From a virus, in IMG/VR virus record IMGVR_UViG_3300005526_000003, positions 1 through 50,056 of that record: a stretch of 50,056 bases of DNA. One strand, 5' to 3'. Position numbers and translations under genes: made by a program. Positions 12,587 through 19,997 of the stretch are shown here, in pieces; position 1 is the stretch's first letter; each line of letters begins with the position of its first letter. The notes beneath the pieces were generated by a model. That model was not told the origin of the DNA. It saw only the letters and a program-made list of their open reading frames with translations, and made no database searches.

Positions 12587-13498
12587 ATGAAAGACTCGCA
12601 ACTCTCCTTCCCCGAAGTCATCGACTCTTCGATGCTCGCGGCCTTCAAGGCCTGTCCTCAGTTATTCTTCAAAACCTACATCGCCCAGTGGAAGTCCAAG
12701 ACCGAGAAGGTCGACCTCCACGCGGGCAAGGCATTCGCCCACGCTCTCGAAAAGGCCCGCCGGGGGTTCTTCGAGGATGGGCTGAATGCTGAGGTCGCCG
12801 AAGCTCGTGGCCTCGAGGCCTTCTTCGACGCCTACGGAGATTTCGAATGCCCGCCCGACAACCCCAAGTCTCGGGAGAGGATGGCAGGAGCCTATGGGTT
12901 CTACATGGACCACTACCCCCTCACCATGAACTCAGGCTTCCCCATCCTCCTCCCGGGAGGTAAGCGAGCCATAGAGGTGAGCTTCGCCCAGCCTCTCGCC
13001 ATCGATCACCCGGAGACTGGCCACCCCATTATCGTCTGCGGCCGGGGAGACATGATCTGCCAGTACGCCGGGGCGAACTATGGAGAAGACGACAAGACCA
13101 CCAAATCGCTCGGCCCCACCTGGTCGCAGCAGTGGGACCTCCGCGCCCAGTTCATCTGCTATACCTGGGGGTTCCGGCAGATGGGGTTCGATATCGCCGG
13201 CTTCCTCGTCCGGGGAGTTAGCATTCTCAAGAGGAGCTACGACACCCAGGAAGCCATCTGTAACTTCTCCCCCTGGGAGGTGGACCGCTGGTATGGGGAG
13301 ACTCTCGAGTGGGTGGGGGATATGATCCGGGCCTGGAAGACTAATCGCTGGCGATACAACCTCGACCACTCTTGCACGAATTACGGCGGCTGCGGATTCC
13401 GCACCGTGTGCAAGGCGCAGGATGAGACGCCTTGGCTCGAGCAGTACTTTGAGAGGCGCCGGTGGGACCCAGTTACCCGCTTGGAGACTAAGCTATGA
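12587..13498 (+). CDS. PD-(D/E)XK nuclease, Cas4/RecB-like
   Basis: 303 aa. The N-terminal SSMLAAFKACPQLFFKTYI is the typical opening helix of the RecB/Cas4 nuclease family, with an early Cys. The catalytic core lies around residues 145-175: a conserved His before it, GRGDMIC (Asp), then EDDKTTKS (D-x-K). The C-terminal CTNYGGCGFRTVC supplies three Cys that, with the N-terminal one, match the four-Cys iron-sulphur cluster of Cas4/AddB-type nucleases. It probably trims DNA ends for recombination, working with the RecA-fold ATPase encoded downstream. The next small membrane gene overlaps its stop (ATGA). Confidence 0.85.
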   Translation: MKDSQLSFPEVIDSSMLAAFKACPQLFFKTYIAQWKSKTEKVDLHAGKAFAHALEKARRGFFEDGLNAEVAEARGLEAFFDAYGDFECPPDNPKSRERMAGAYGFYMDHYPLTMNSGFPILLPGGKRAIEVSFAQPLAIDHPETGHPIIVCGRGDMICQYAGANYGEDDKTTKSLGPTWSQQWDLRAQFICYTWGFRQMGFDIAGFLVRGVSILKRSYDTQEAICNFSPWEVDRWYGETLEWVGDMIRAWKTNRWRYNLDHSCTNYGGCGFRTVCKAQDETPWLEQYFERRRWDPVTRLETKL

Positions 13499-13587
13499 TT
13501 GAAGAAACAATGGCTTACATCTTCGTCGGCGTTGGCCTAGTCATCCTTGGAGGCGCCGTGATAATCTGGCTCTGGAGGCGGATGTGA
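13495..13587 (+). CDS. Tiny single-pass membrane protein, 30 aa
   Basis: ATG 13495 overlaps the nuclease stop by four bases, and its own TGA (13585-13587) overlaps the next GTG by four bases. The product is essentially one transmembrane helix (YIFVGVGLVILGGAVIIWLW) ending RRM. Tight coupling on both sides supports translation. Function unknown. Confidence 0.6.
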   Translation: MIEETMAYIFVGVGLVILGGAVIIWLWRRM

Positions 13588-14306
13588 TTCAACTGCTGGA
13601 GATCGACACCTCCTGCTGGGAGATCGAGCGCCCCACCCACTACCACGGTTGGCGCGTCTACAGCCAGGCCTTCGTCTGCCCAACCTGCCTCCACATCTGG
13701 GCGAAGATTGGGCCTCCTCCCTATCAAGTGATCGGAACCGCCTGCGAGCACCATCCCTCGCACAATTACTACATCTGCCCCATCCCCGGCAGTATCCTCG
13801 ACAACATTACCTTCTCCGACGGGCCGGACTTCGATCTCCTAGATGCCCTCCCCGTCGAGCTGAAGCAGAGAGAATTCGACCTTCACGTGAAAGCATTGGA
13901 GTTAGAGCATGGCGACAATTACCACCTTACCTCCTACGGCCTCCGTCCCGACGGTAGCCTCGGCTCCCTCCCTCCTACCGGGGGTGAACGTCCTCCTCGA
14001 GGGTCCGACCGGCACGGGCAAGACCTACTCGATCGGAACCCTGATCGACGCGGGAGTGGAGGTATTCTATCTCGGATTGGAGAATGGGTTCGAGACTCTG
14101 ATCGGCTACTACACGGATCGGGGGAAGCCAGTCCCGGAGAACCTGCACTGGCACACCCTCCAGATCGCCATGCCGGGGGGCTTCGCAGCGATGGCGGACG
14201 GGGCGCAGATGATAGGGCAGATGAACTACGAGTCCCTCACCAAGATGCAGGACTTCACCCGAGCGCAGAACAACCAGTTCGAGAAGATCCTCCGAGTGAT
14301 GAATGA
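13584..14306 (+). CDS. Zn-ribbon protein whose frame overlaps the ATPase gene, 240 aa
   Basis: Begins GTG 13584, coupled by GTGA to the tiny membrane gene. The first about 110 residues look like a real protein: VCPTCLHIW, a later CEHHPSHNYYIC pair, then a helical segment (LLDALPVELKQREFDLHVKALELEHGD). A zinc-ribbon fold is likely. From about 13909 the same frame runs inside the ATPase gene in a different register with no stop until 14306, and there it is Pro/Gly/Arg-rich, as expected of an out-of-frame shadow. The true protein may be 240 residues with an overprinted tail; no earlier stop exists. Confidence 0.6.
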   Translation: MIQLLEIDTSCWEIERPTHYHGWRVYSQAFVCPTCLHIWAKIGPPPYQVIGTACEHHPSHNYYICPIPGSILDNITFSDGPDFDLLDALPVELKQREFDLHVKALELEHGDNYHLTSYGLRPDGSLGSLPPTGGERPPRGSDRHGQDLLDRNPDRRGSGGILSRIGEWVRDSDRLLHGSGEASPGEPALAHPPDRHAGGLRSDGGRGADDRADELRVPHQDAGLHPSAEQPVREDPPSDE

Positions 14307-14811
14307 CTTCTACGACCAGCGCACCGGGAAGAAGTTCGGAGGGGTTGACTCCTGGGGTCCCGACCGAGCCATCGTGATTGATGGTCTGACAGGCCTGGGC
14401 GCCTTCGCAATGGCGATGGTTATAGGTAAGAAACCCACCAAGAGCCGACCTGATTGGGGTATCGCTCAGGACTCGGTAGAGAGGTTCCTGCGCTACACCT
14501 GCGATGGCTGCAAGTGTCATTTCGTCCTGATCGCCCACGTGGAGAGAGAGCAGGACCTCGTGATGGGAGGTACGAAGATCACGGTCTCCTCCCTCGGCCA
14601 GGCCCTTCCTCCCAAGATTCCCCCCATGTTTTCCGATGTTATCCTCTGTATTCGACAGGGAACCAAGTGGACTTGGAGCACAGCCAACAACCTGTGCGAC
14701 CTCAAGACCCGTTCCCTCCCAGTCGCCGACGATATCCCCCAGAATTTCTCCCAGATTGTCGAGAAGTGGAAATCTAGAGGCGGACGCTTCTCGAGCCTCG
14801 TAAAGGTATAA
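13909..14811 (+). CDS. RecA-fold ATPase, Sak4-like recombinase candidate
   Basis: 300 aa; ATG 13909. Walker A GPTGTGKT at about 32-39 and Walker B AIVIDGLTGL at about 160, then a third strand (FVLIAHVEREQD) and a polar loop TVSSLGQALPPKIPP. This is the core arrangement of Sak4-type single-strand annealing/RecA-like proteins common in phages, which load onto ssDNA with a partner SSB. The following gene looks like that partner, and a Cas4-like nuclease lies upstream, so the trio fits a phage recombination module. A generic AAA-type early ATPase is the alternative. Confidence 0.8.
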   Translation: MATITTLPPTASVPTVASAPSLLPGVNVLLEGPTGTGKTYSIGTLIDAGVEVFYLGLENGFETLIGYYTDRGKPVPENLHWHTLQIAMPGGFAAMADGAQMIGQMNYESLTKMQDFTRAQNNQFEKILRVMNDFYDQRTGKKFGGVDSWGPDRAIVIDGLTGLGAFAMAMVIGKKPTKSRPDWGIAQDSVERFLRYTCDGCKCHFVLIAHVEREQDLVMGGTKITVSSLGQALPPKIPPMFSDVILCIRQGTKWTWSTANNLCDLKTRSLPVADDIPQNFSQIVEKWKSRGGRFSSLVKV

Positions 14812-14837
14812 CCCGCCTCTTCCTTAGGAGAATCCAG

Positions 14838-15320
14838 ATGAACGATGTCACTAGTGGCTTTGACCCTGCCAGCTTCCTCGGTGCAACCCTGACCGATGCC
14901 AACACCCGGCGTCCCCCGATCCCGGGCGGCCTGAGCTTCCCCGGCACCCTCGGTGTCCCCACCTCTCGCCAGAGCGAGGGGAAGAAGGAATCGAATCTCG
15001 GGCAGCTCTACACCTGGGTAGATATCCCGGTCGAAATCGACCTGACCTCCAACCCCCAGGTTCGGGAGCAGGTGGGTGCGGATAAGGTGAGCCTACGGTA
15101 TTCCTTCAGCCTCCAGCTGACTCCCTCGGGCGGTCTAGACATGTCGCCGGGGAAGAACAATGGGCTGCGAGTTCTGCGCGAGGCGGTGAACATGAACACC
15201 CCTGGTCAGGCCTTCCAGATCCAGGCCGTCGCCGGTCGCCAAGTCCTCTGCCGCATCGGTAACCGTCCCTATCAGGGGGAGGTGTACGACGAAATCGACT
15301 CGATCGCCCGGCTGGGCTAG
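14838..15320 (+). CDS. Probable ssDNA-binding protein
   Basis: 160 aa; ATG 14838 is preceded by AGGAG. The first 55 residues are a Gly/Pro/Thr-rich linker. The rest is beta-rich (YTWVDIPVEIDLTSNP, VSLRYSFSLQLTPSGGLDM, LCRIGNRPYQGEVYDEIDSIARL) and resembles the DUF669-like proteins encoded next to Sak4-type ATPases, which carry OB-like folds. It is probably the ssDNA-binding partner of the 13909 ATPase. The assignment depends on position and pattern, not on a catalytic motif. Confidence 0.6.
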   Translation: MNDVTSGFDPASFLGATLTDANTRRPPIPGGLSFPGTLGVPTSRQSEGKKESNLGQLYTWVDIPVEIDLTSNPQVREQVGADKVSLRYSFSLQLTPSGGLDMSPGKNNGLRVLREAVNMNTPGQAFQIQAVAGRQVLCRIGNRPYQGEVYDEIDSIARLG

Positions 15321-15329
15321 GAGATCCGA

Positions 15330-15557
15330 ATGGCAACACAAGAATGGCTGAGCCATCAAACCGAACTTCTCGGTTACCTAGCAGGCTGCCGGGAGGACCT
15401 GACCTCTATCTCAGAGGGGGCGGACCTCGACCACATAGCGGAGTCGATCCAAGAACTCCAATCCGCCATCGAGGCCTCCAACGAGGAGAAGATGGGGGAG
15501 GACGAGGACGAGGAAGATGAGGAGGAAGAAGAGGAGGAAGACGACGAAGACGAGTAG
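15330..15557 (+). CDS. Small protein with long Asp/Glu tail, 75 aa
   Basis: ATG 15330 with GGAGA upstream. The first 45 residues are helical (WLSHQTELLGYLAGCREDLTS, ESIQELQSAIEAS); the remaining residues are almost purely Asp and Glu. Such tails mimic DNA phosphates or bind the basic faces of other proteins. Because it follows the ssDNA-binding protein gene directly, a role on the replication/recombination complex is plausible. The alternative is inhibition of a host DNA-binding protein. Confidence 0.65.
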   Translation: MATQEWLSHQTELLGYLAGCREDLTSISEGADLDHIAESIQELQSAIEASNEEKMGEDEDEEDEEEEEEEDDEDE

Positions 15558-15572
15558 TTAATCCACCACTCC

Positions 15573-15604
15573 GAAGGGGGGCGCCCGCGGCTCCCCTTCC
15601 TTTC
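15573..15604 (+). terminator. Possible intrinsic terminator
   Basis: GAAGGGG (15573-15579) pairs with CCCCTTC (15593-15599), with the GC-rich loop GGCGCCCGCGGCT between and CTTTCT after. It follows the acidic-protein gene and precedes the ParB/methyltransferase gene. The T-run is short, so it may be weak or only partly active. Confidence 0.45.
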
Positions 15605-15627
15605 TGCATTAGATGAGGGGCTTAGAC

Positions 15628-16950
15628 ATGCAGTTACACGTTATCCCCGCTGACGACATTGTAGTAAAAACCAACCGTCAGCGACGCGAACTCGACCAAT
15701 CTAAATTGCTGGAGCTAGCAGGCTCCATCGCCCAGAATGGGCTGATACACCCTCTCGTAGTCCGGCTGGCGGACGACGAATACACCCTAGTCGCCGGTGA
15801 GCGCCGGCTCAAAGCTCTCGAACACTTGTGGTTCTTGGGCCAGGAGGTCACCTGCGGTGAACGAATTATTCCTGAAGGACACGCTCCGTGTCTCTTCCTC
15901 GGGGACATTGACCCTGTGGACGCGGAAGAAATTGAACTTGAAGAAAATATACGTCGCGAGGATCTCAGCTGGAAAGAACGGGCGGACGCTGTTTCGCGAC
16001 TTGCAGATCTACGAACCCGCCAGGCTGCCGCCAATGGCAAATCCGCGCCCTCGGCGGAAGCCATCGCGGAAGAGGTCGCCGGCGACGGTAAAGGCCAGAC
16101 CATCACTAACATCCGCCAGGATATCATCCTCGGGCGCGCCCTCTCCAACCCCAAAACAGCAGAGGTGATAAAGAATGCAACCTCCCGCCAAGAAGCCTTC
16201 AAGCTCCTCAAGCGACATGAAGAATCAGAGCGACACGCCGCCCTCGGCGCTGCCCTCGGCCCGACATTCTCCTCATCTCTGCACGTTCTGCAGAGAGAGG
16301 ACTGCTTGCGTGCTATGCCTGAGCTGCCAGCGGCGTCTTTCGACGTTATTCTCACTGACCCGCCATACGGGATCGGTGCGGACGACTTCAAGGATTCGGG
16401 CGGGAAAGCTTCAGGTGGTCATTTCTACGACGATTCCTACGAGTCTTGGGCTAAACTCATACCACCTTTCGCAAGCCATTCATTCCGCCTTGCGAAAAGC
16501 GAGGCGCACCTCTACGCCTTCTGTGATGTTGAGAGGTTTGCGGAACTCAAGCAGCACCTTGCTGCGGCTGGGTGGAAAGTATTTAGAACTCCCCTCATTT
16601 GGTATAACCCAGGAGCTGTTCGAGCGCCCTGGCCCGAGCACGGACCGCAGCGGAAATGGCAAATGATCCTCTACGCGATGAAGGGAAGCAGGAATGTTAC
16701 TCGGCTTTACGGAGACGTCCTCACTTATCCCTCAGACCCTAACCTTGGCCACCCCGCCCAGAAGCCTGTTGACCTGTACTGCGATCTTCTGCGACGCTCT
16801 ATCCGACCAGGAGATGCAGTACTTGATCCTTTTGCTGGAAGTGGAACTATCTTCCCGGCAGCGCATGCGCTCAAGTGCCGGGCGACAGGGATTGAGGCAG
16901 ACGAAGCGGCGTACGGGGTCGCGGCGAAACGGCTCAAGGAGCTAGTATGA
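15628..16950 (+). CDS. ParB-like domain fused to DNA methyltransferase
   Basis: About 440 aa from ATG 15628 (GAGGGG upstream); an in-frame ATG at 15613 has no ribosome site. Residues about 1-110 are a ParB/Sulfiredoxin-type domain (NRQRRELDQSKLLELAGSI, LVAGERRLKAL, ELEENIRREDL). After an HTH-like linker, residues about 240-440 are an adenine/cytosine-N methyltransferase: VILTDPPYGIG (motif IV), then AVLDPFAGSGTIFPA (motif I) near the end, so beta-class order. Phage ParB-methyltransferase fusions usually modify DNA at short sites, which can block host restriction. The fused ParB part may guide the enzyme or bind a nucleotide. No restriction gene lies beside it. Confidence 0.9.
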   Translation: MQLHVIPADDIVVKTNRQRRELDQSKLLELAGSIAQNGLIHPLVVRLADDEYTLVAGERRLKALEHLWFLGQEVTCGERIIPEGHAPCLFLGDIDPVDAEEIELEENIRREDLSWKERADAVSRLADLRTRQAAANGKSAPSAEAIAEEVAGDGKGQTITNIRQDIILGRALSNPKTAEVIKNATSRQEAFKLLKRHEESERHAALGAALGPTFSSSLHVLQREDCLRAMPELPAASFDVILTDPPYGIGADDFKDSGGKASGGHFYDDSYESWAKLIPPFASHSFRLAKSEAHLYAFCDVERFAELKQHLAAAGWKVFRTPLIWYNPGAVRAPWPEHGPQRKWQMILYAMKGSRNVTRLYGDVLTYPSDPNLGHPAQKPVDLYCDLLRRSIRPGDAVLDPFAGSGTIFPAAHALKCRATGIEADEAAYGVAAKRLKELV

Positions 16951-17150
16951 TTATGCAGTACGAGCGACTAAAGCTATTGGAGCAAGATGGACTACTCACT
17001 AAGATTCAGTTGGAGGCAATAGCAGCAATGTTGGACGCCTTCCAAGAACAGATGGAATTAAGGGCGTGCCATGAAAGCATAAAAAACCATGCGCTTACGC
17101 TGAGTTCAGCTGTAAAAGAGTTTCTAAAATTGGAGCCACCTACGCTATGA
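16947..17150 (+). CDS. Small helical protein, 67 aa
   Basis: ATG 16947 is coupled to the methyltransferase stop (ATGA), and its end is coupled to the next gene (ATGA). It is nearly all helical (LKLLEQDGLLTKIQLEAIAAML, ALTLSSAVKEFLKLE). No motif. Function unknown. Confidence 0.55.
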   Translation: MIMQYERLKLLEQDGLLTKIQLEAIAAMLDAFQEQMELRACHESIKNHALTLSSAVKEFLKLEPPTL

Positions 17151-17299
17151 GCGATCCTCGTCTCTTCAACTTCATAATCATGACCCTCTACTCCGGCACA
17201 GCCATCTGGTGGGCCTGGCATCGCCGGTGGGCGGATGTTTGCTATTGGCTCAGCGCCCTCGCCATCACCGCCACTGTAACCTTTGGATATAAACACTAA
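17147..17299 (+). CDS. Two-helix membrane protein, 50 aa
   Basis: ATG 17147 overlaps the previous gene (ATGA), and the TAA at 17297-17299 overlaps the next ATG. The sequence has two hydrophobic helices, residues about 7-23 (FNFIIMTLYSGTAIWWAW) and 29-46, separated by HRRW. Topology could be either way round. Function unknown. Confidence 0.6.
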   Translation: MSDPRLFNFIIMTLYSGTAIWWAWHRRWADVCYWLSALAITATVTFGYKH

Positions 17300-17469
17300 T
17301 GGCTACCATGAATGAAATCTATAAGTTCTGGAAGGAAAACGGAGCGTGGGTGCGGCTGAAGGACGGCAGGGAGATGCCTATGAAAGACTTCTGGGAGGAG
17401 GTCTTCAACGCGCACCCAGAATGGTTGCGTGAGTTTGAAGCTGCTTACAATGAGACTGAGAAGAAATGA
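17299..17469 (+). CDS. Small protein, 56 aa
   Basis: ATG 17299 overlaps the preceding TAA by one base, and the end is coupled to the polymerase start (ATGA). The product is charged and Trp-rich (IYKFWKENGAWVRLKDGREMP, EEVFNAHPEWLREFE). It may form a small folded domain, perhaps one that associates with the polymerase encoded next. Function unknown. Confidence 0.6.
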   Translation: MATMNEIYKFWKENGAWVRLKDGREMPMKDFWEEVFNAHPEWLREFEAAYNETEKK

Positions 17470-19997
17470 CCGTCCTCGGTAGCGGCCCCATCCCCGCCAG
17501 GGTGATGATCGTCGGCGAGGCCCCTGGCGTGGAGGAGGAGCGCCATCACCTCCCCTTCGTCGGGCCCTCGGGAGCTGAACTGAATAGGATGCTCGGAGAG
17601 GCCGGCATCACCCGCGCCGAGTGTTACGTCACCAACCTCTCCAAGGAGCGCCCCCCTCGAAACGACATATCCCTCTGGATGCGGAAGTCCCTCAAATTCA
17701 CCTCCAAGCCTACGAAGGAGGATGAGAAGAAACGGGCGGCTGGCGTGGAGCCTCGGAACTTCGTCCGATTCAGAAACCAGCTCGTCCACCCCTTCATCGA
17801 GGATGGCTTCGCCCTGCTGAAGAAGGAGATCGATCTTGTTAGACCTCAGATCATTATTACAGTGGGCAATTCGTCAATGTGGGCGCTCACCGGCAAGTGG
17901 GGAATCACCAAGTGGCGAGGCTCAATGCTTTACGCCGACCTCGCTGGCGCGCCGAAGCTCATTCCTACCTACCACCCCGCCGCGATTCTCCGACAATGGG
18001 ATTGGCGTGCTATTGGAGTTAACGACCTTCGACGGGCCGCTAGGTTTCGAGATGGTACTCCATTTCCAGCTAAAGACTACCGCTTCGTCCTCCGACCTAG
18101 TTACGATCAGGCTAAAGGTGTATTACTTACTCTACTCTATCGCCTGGACAACTGGCCCGAGCCCCTTAGACTATCATTCGATATCGAAACTCGCGCAGGA
18201 CATATTGCATGCGCAGGAATCAGCTGGAGCTATCTGGATGCAATCTGCCTCCCTTTCATGTGTGTCGAACGGGGGGAAGGCTATTGGAGCCTGGCAGAAG
18301 AATCTCACCTCGTATCCCTCCTATGCCGAATCCTCACCCACCCCAATGTTCAAGTTGTAGGGCAGAACATCATCTACGACTCCCAGTACACTTGGAAGTG
18401 GTGGCACTTCGTCCCGCGGGTCGCCCAGGACACTATGATTAGCCAGCACTCCATCTTCTCCGACATGCCCAAGTCCCTCGCCTTCCAGGCCAGTATGTAC
18501 GCGGACCACTACGTGTTCTGGAAGGACGAGGGGAAGGATTGGGAGAAGAATATGAGGGAGGAGGAACTCTGGCATTATAATTGCCTGGATTGCGTGTACA
18601 CAGACGAGGTGGGCCAGGTAGAGCTGGAGACGGTTAAGAAGCTCAGCCTCCAGCCGGTCCATGATTTCCAGCAGGCGATGTTCTGGCCAGTCCTCCAGGC
18701 GATGCAGCGGGGGGTGAGGATAGATACTCGCCGGCGAGATGAGTTGATCCTTGAGGTCCAGGGAGAGATCGCCCGCCGGGAGACTTTCATCCAATTCCTG
18801 CTAGGCCATCCGCTAAATCCTGATTCGCCCAAGCAGATGCACTCGGTCTTCTACACCGATTTCTCCCTCCCCAAGCAGCTCAAGCGAGGTAAGCCCGGTG
18901 AGCCATCCCGCCCGACTCTTGATGACGATGCTCTTAACAAGCTCGCTCGTCTTGAGCCTCTTATCCGTCCTCTTGTTAACGCCATCCTTGATATCCGAAC
19001 TCTTCGAAAGTTTCTTTCTAATTTCCTGTGCCGTCCTCTTGACAGTGACGGTCGCATGCGTTGTTCTTTCAATATAGGAGGATCCGCCAGTGGTAAATCC
19101 GCACCCCGCACCTACCGCCTCTCCTCGTCCGAGAGTGCCTTTGGCTCTGGCACCAACCTCCAAACTATCCCCTCGGAGAAATCGAAAAGTATTAATAAAG
19201 CTGCGGCGCGAGGGCCAATTGACGGAATCGGAGATCCTTACGCTTTCCCGAATATTAGGGAGATCTTCATTCCTGACCCAGGCTACACCTGGTTCGACCT
19301 TGACCTCGAAAGGGCTGACCTTTTCGTCGTATGCTGGGAAGCCGAGGACGATCTCCTTAAGACTGCGATGCGGATGGGGGTGGATATTCACCTTCTCAAT
19401 GCCTTTGTTCTGGCCGGCAAAGAGCCGCCCCCGCTTGAGGAACTAGTAAAAGGACACCCCCGGTATGAAGATTACCTTGGACCCCGTAAGAGTGCCAGAG
19501 AGTTCGCCAAAACCTTCTGCCACGGAACCAACTACGGCGGTAAGCCCCCCACAATGGCAGCAAACACTGGACGAACTATACGAGAGACTGAAAGAGCTCA
19601 GCGAATCTGGTTTGGGGCGCACCCTGGGATACTCAAGTGGCACGAAAGGGTCAAGGATCACGTTGTTAGACGTAGGTTTGTCGAGAATAGATTCGGAAAC
19701 AGGTGGTACATTTTCGATAGAATTGATGGTGTCATACCGGAAGCCCTAGCTTGGATACCGCAATCCACGGTCTCCATCGTTATCAATAGGATCTGGGAGC
19801 GCATCTACCGGGAGGTTCCCGAGGTGCAGGTTCTTCTCCAGGTTCATGACTCCCTCCCTGGACAGTTCCCTACGAGTCGCCGCGATGCTTGCTTGACTCG
19901 CATCCAAGAATGTGCTAAGATTGTGGTTCCCTACCCGGACCCGTTGGTCATACCGGCGGCCATCAAAACCTCCGAACTTAGCTGGGGGCACTGCTAA
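17466..19997 (+). CDS. Uracil-DNA-glycosylase/3'-5' exonuclease/DNA polymerase A fusion
   Basis: 843 aa. Residues 1-190 match the UDG superfamily (family 4/5-like): VMIVGEAPG, PFVGPSG and, near 170, TYHPAAIL. The usual N-terminal CxxC of the iron-sulphur cluster is missing. Residues about 230-400 hold a DnaQ-like exonuclease (SFDIET; later NIIYDSQ; YNCLDCVYTD). The polymerase follows: motif A FDLDLERADLF (the gate Glu is Asp here), the O-helix region with FCHGTNYGG, and motif C LLQVHDSLP, where Ser replaces the usual Glu after HD. The fusion should remove or sense uracil while copying phage DNA. It is the replicative polymerase and is followed at once by a P-loop protein. Confidence 0.93.
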   Translation: MTVLGSGPIPARVMIVGEAPGVEEERHHLPFVGPSGAELNRMLGEAGITRAECYVTNLSKERPPRNDISLWMRKSLKFTSKPTKEDEKKRAAGVEPRNFVRFRNQLVHPFIEDGFALLKKEIDLVRPQIIITVGNSSMWALTGKWGITKWRGSMLYADLAGAPKLIPTYHPAAILRQWDWRAIGVNDLRRAARFRDGTPFPAKDYRFVLRPSYDQAKGVLLTLLYRLDNWPEPLRLSFDIETRAGHIACAGISWSYLDAICLPFMCVERGEGYWSLAEESHLVSLLCRILTHPNVQVVGQNIIYDSQYTWKWWHFVPRVAQDTMISQHSIFSDMPKSLAFQASMYADHYVFWKDEGKDWEKNMREEELWHYNCLDCVYTDEVGQVELETVKKLSLQPVHDFQQAMFWPVLQAMQRGVRIDTRRRDELILEVQGEIARRETFIQFLLGHPLNPDSPKQMHSVFYTDFSLPKQLKRGKPGEPSRPTLDDDALNKLARLEPLIRPLVNAILDIRTLRKFLSNFLCRPLDSDGRMRCSFNIGGSASGKSAPRTYRLSSSESAFGSGTNLQTIPSEKSKSINKAAARGPIDGIGDPYAFPNIREIFIPDPGYTWFDLDLERADLFVVCWEAEDDLLKTAMRMGVDIHLLNAFVLAGKEPPPLEELVKGHPRYEDYLGPRKSAREFAKTFCHGTNYGGKPPTMAANTGRTIRETERAQRIWFGAHPGILKWHERVKDHVVRRRFVENRFGNRWYIFDRIDGVIPEALAWIPQSTVSIVINRIWERIYREVPEVQVLLQVHDSLPGQFPTSRRDACLTRIQECAKIVVPYPDPLVIPAAIKTSELSWGHC

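Noticed and set aside
12587-13498. Cas4 belonging to a CRISPR system
   Set aside because: No repeats, cas1 or cas2 nearby; phages commonly carry lone Cas4/RecB-like nucleases for recombination.
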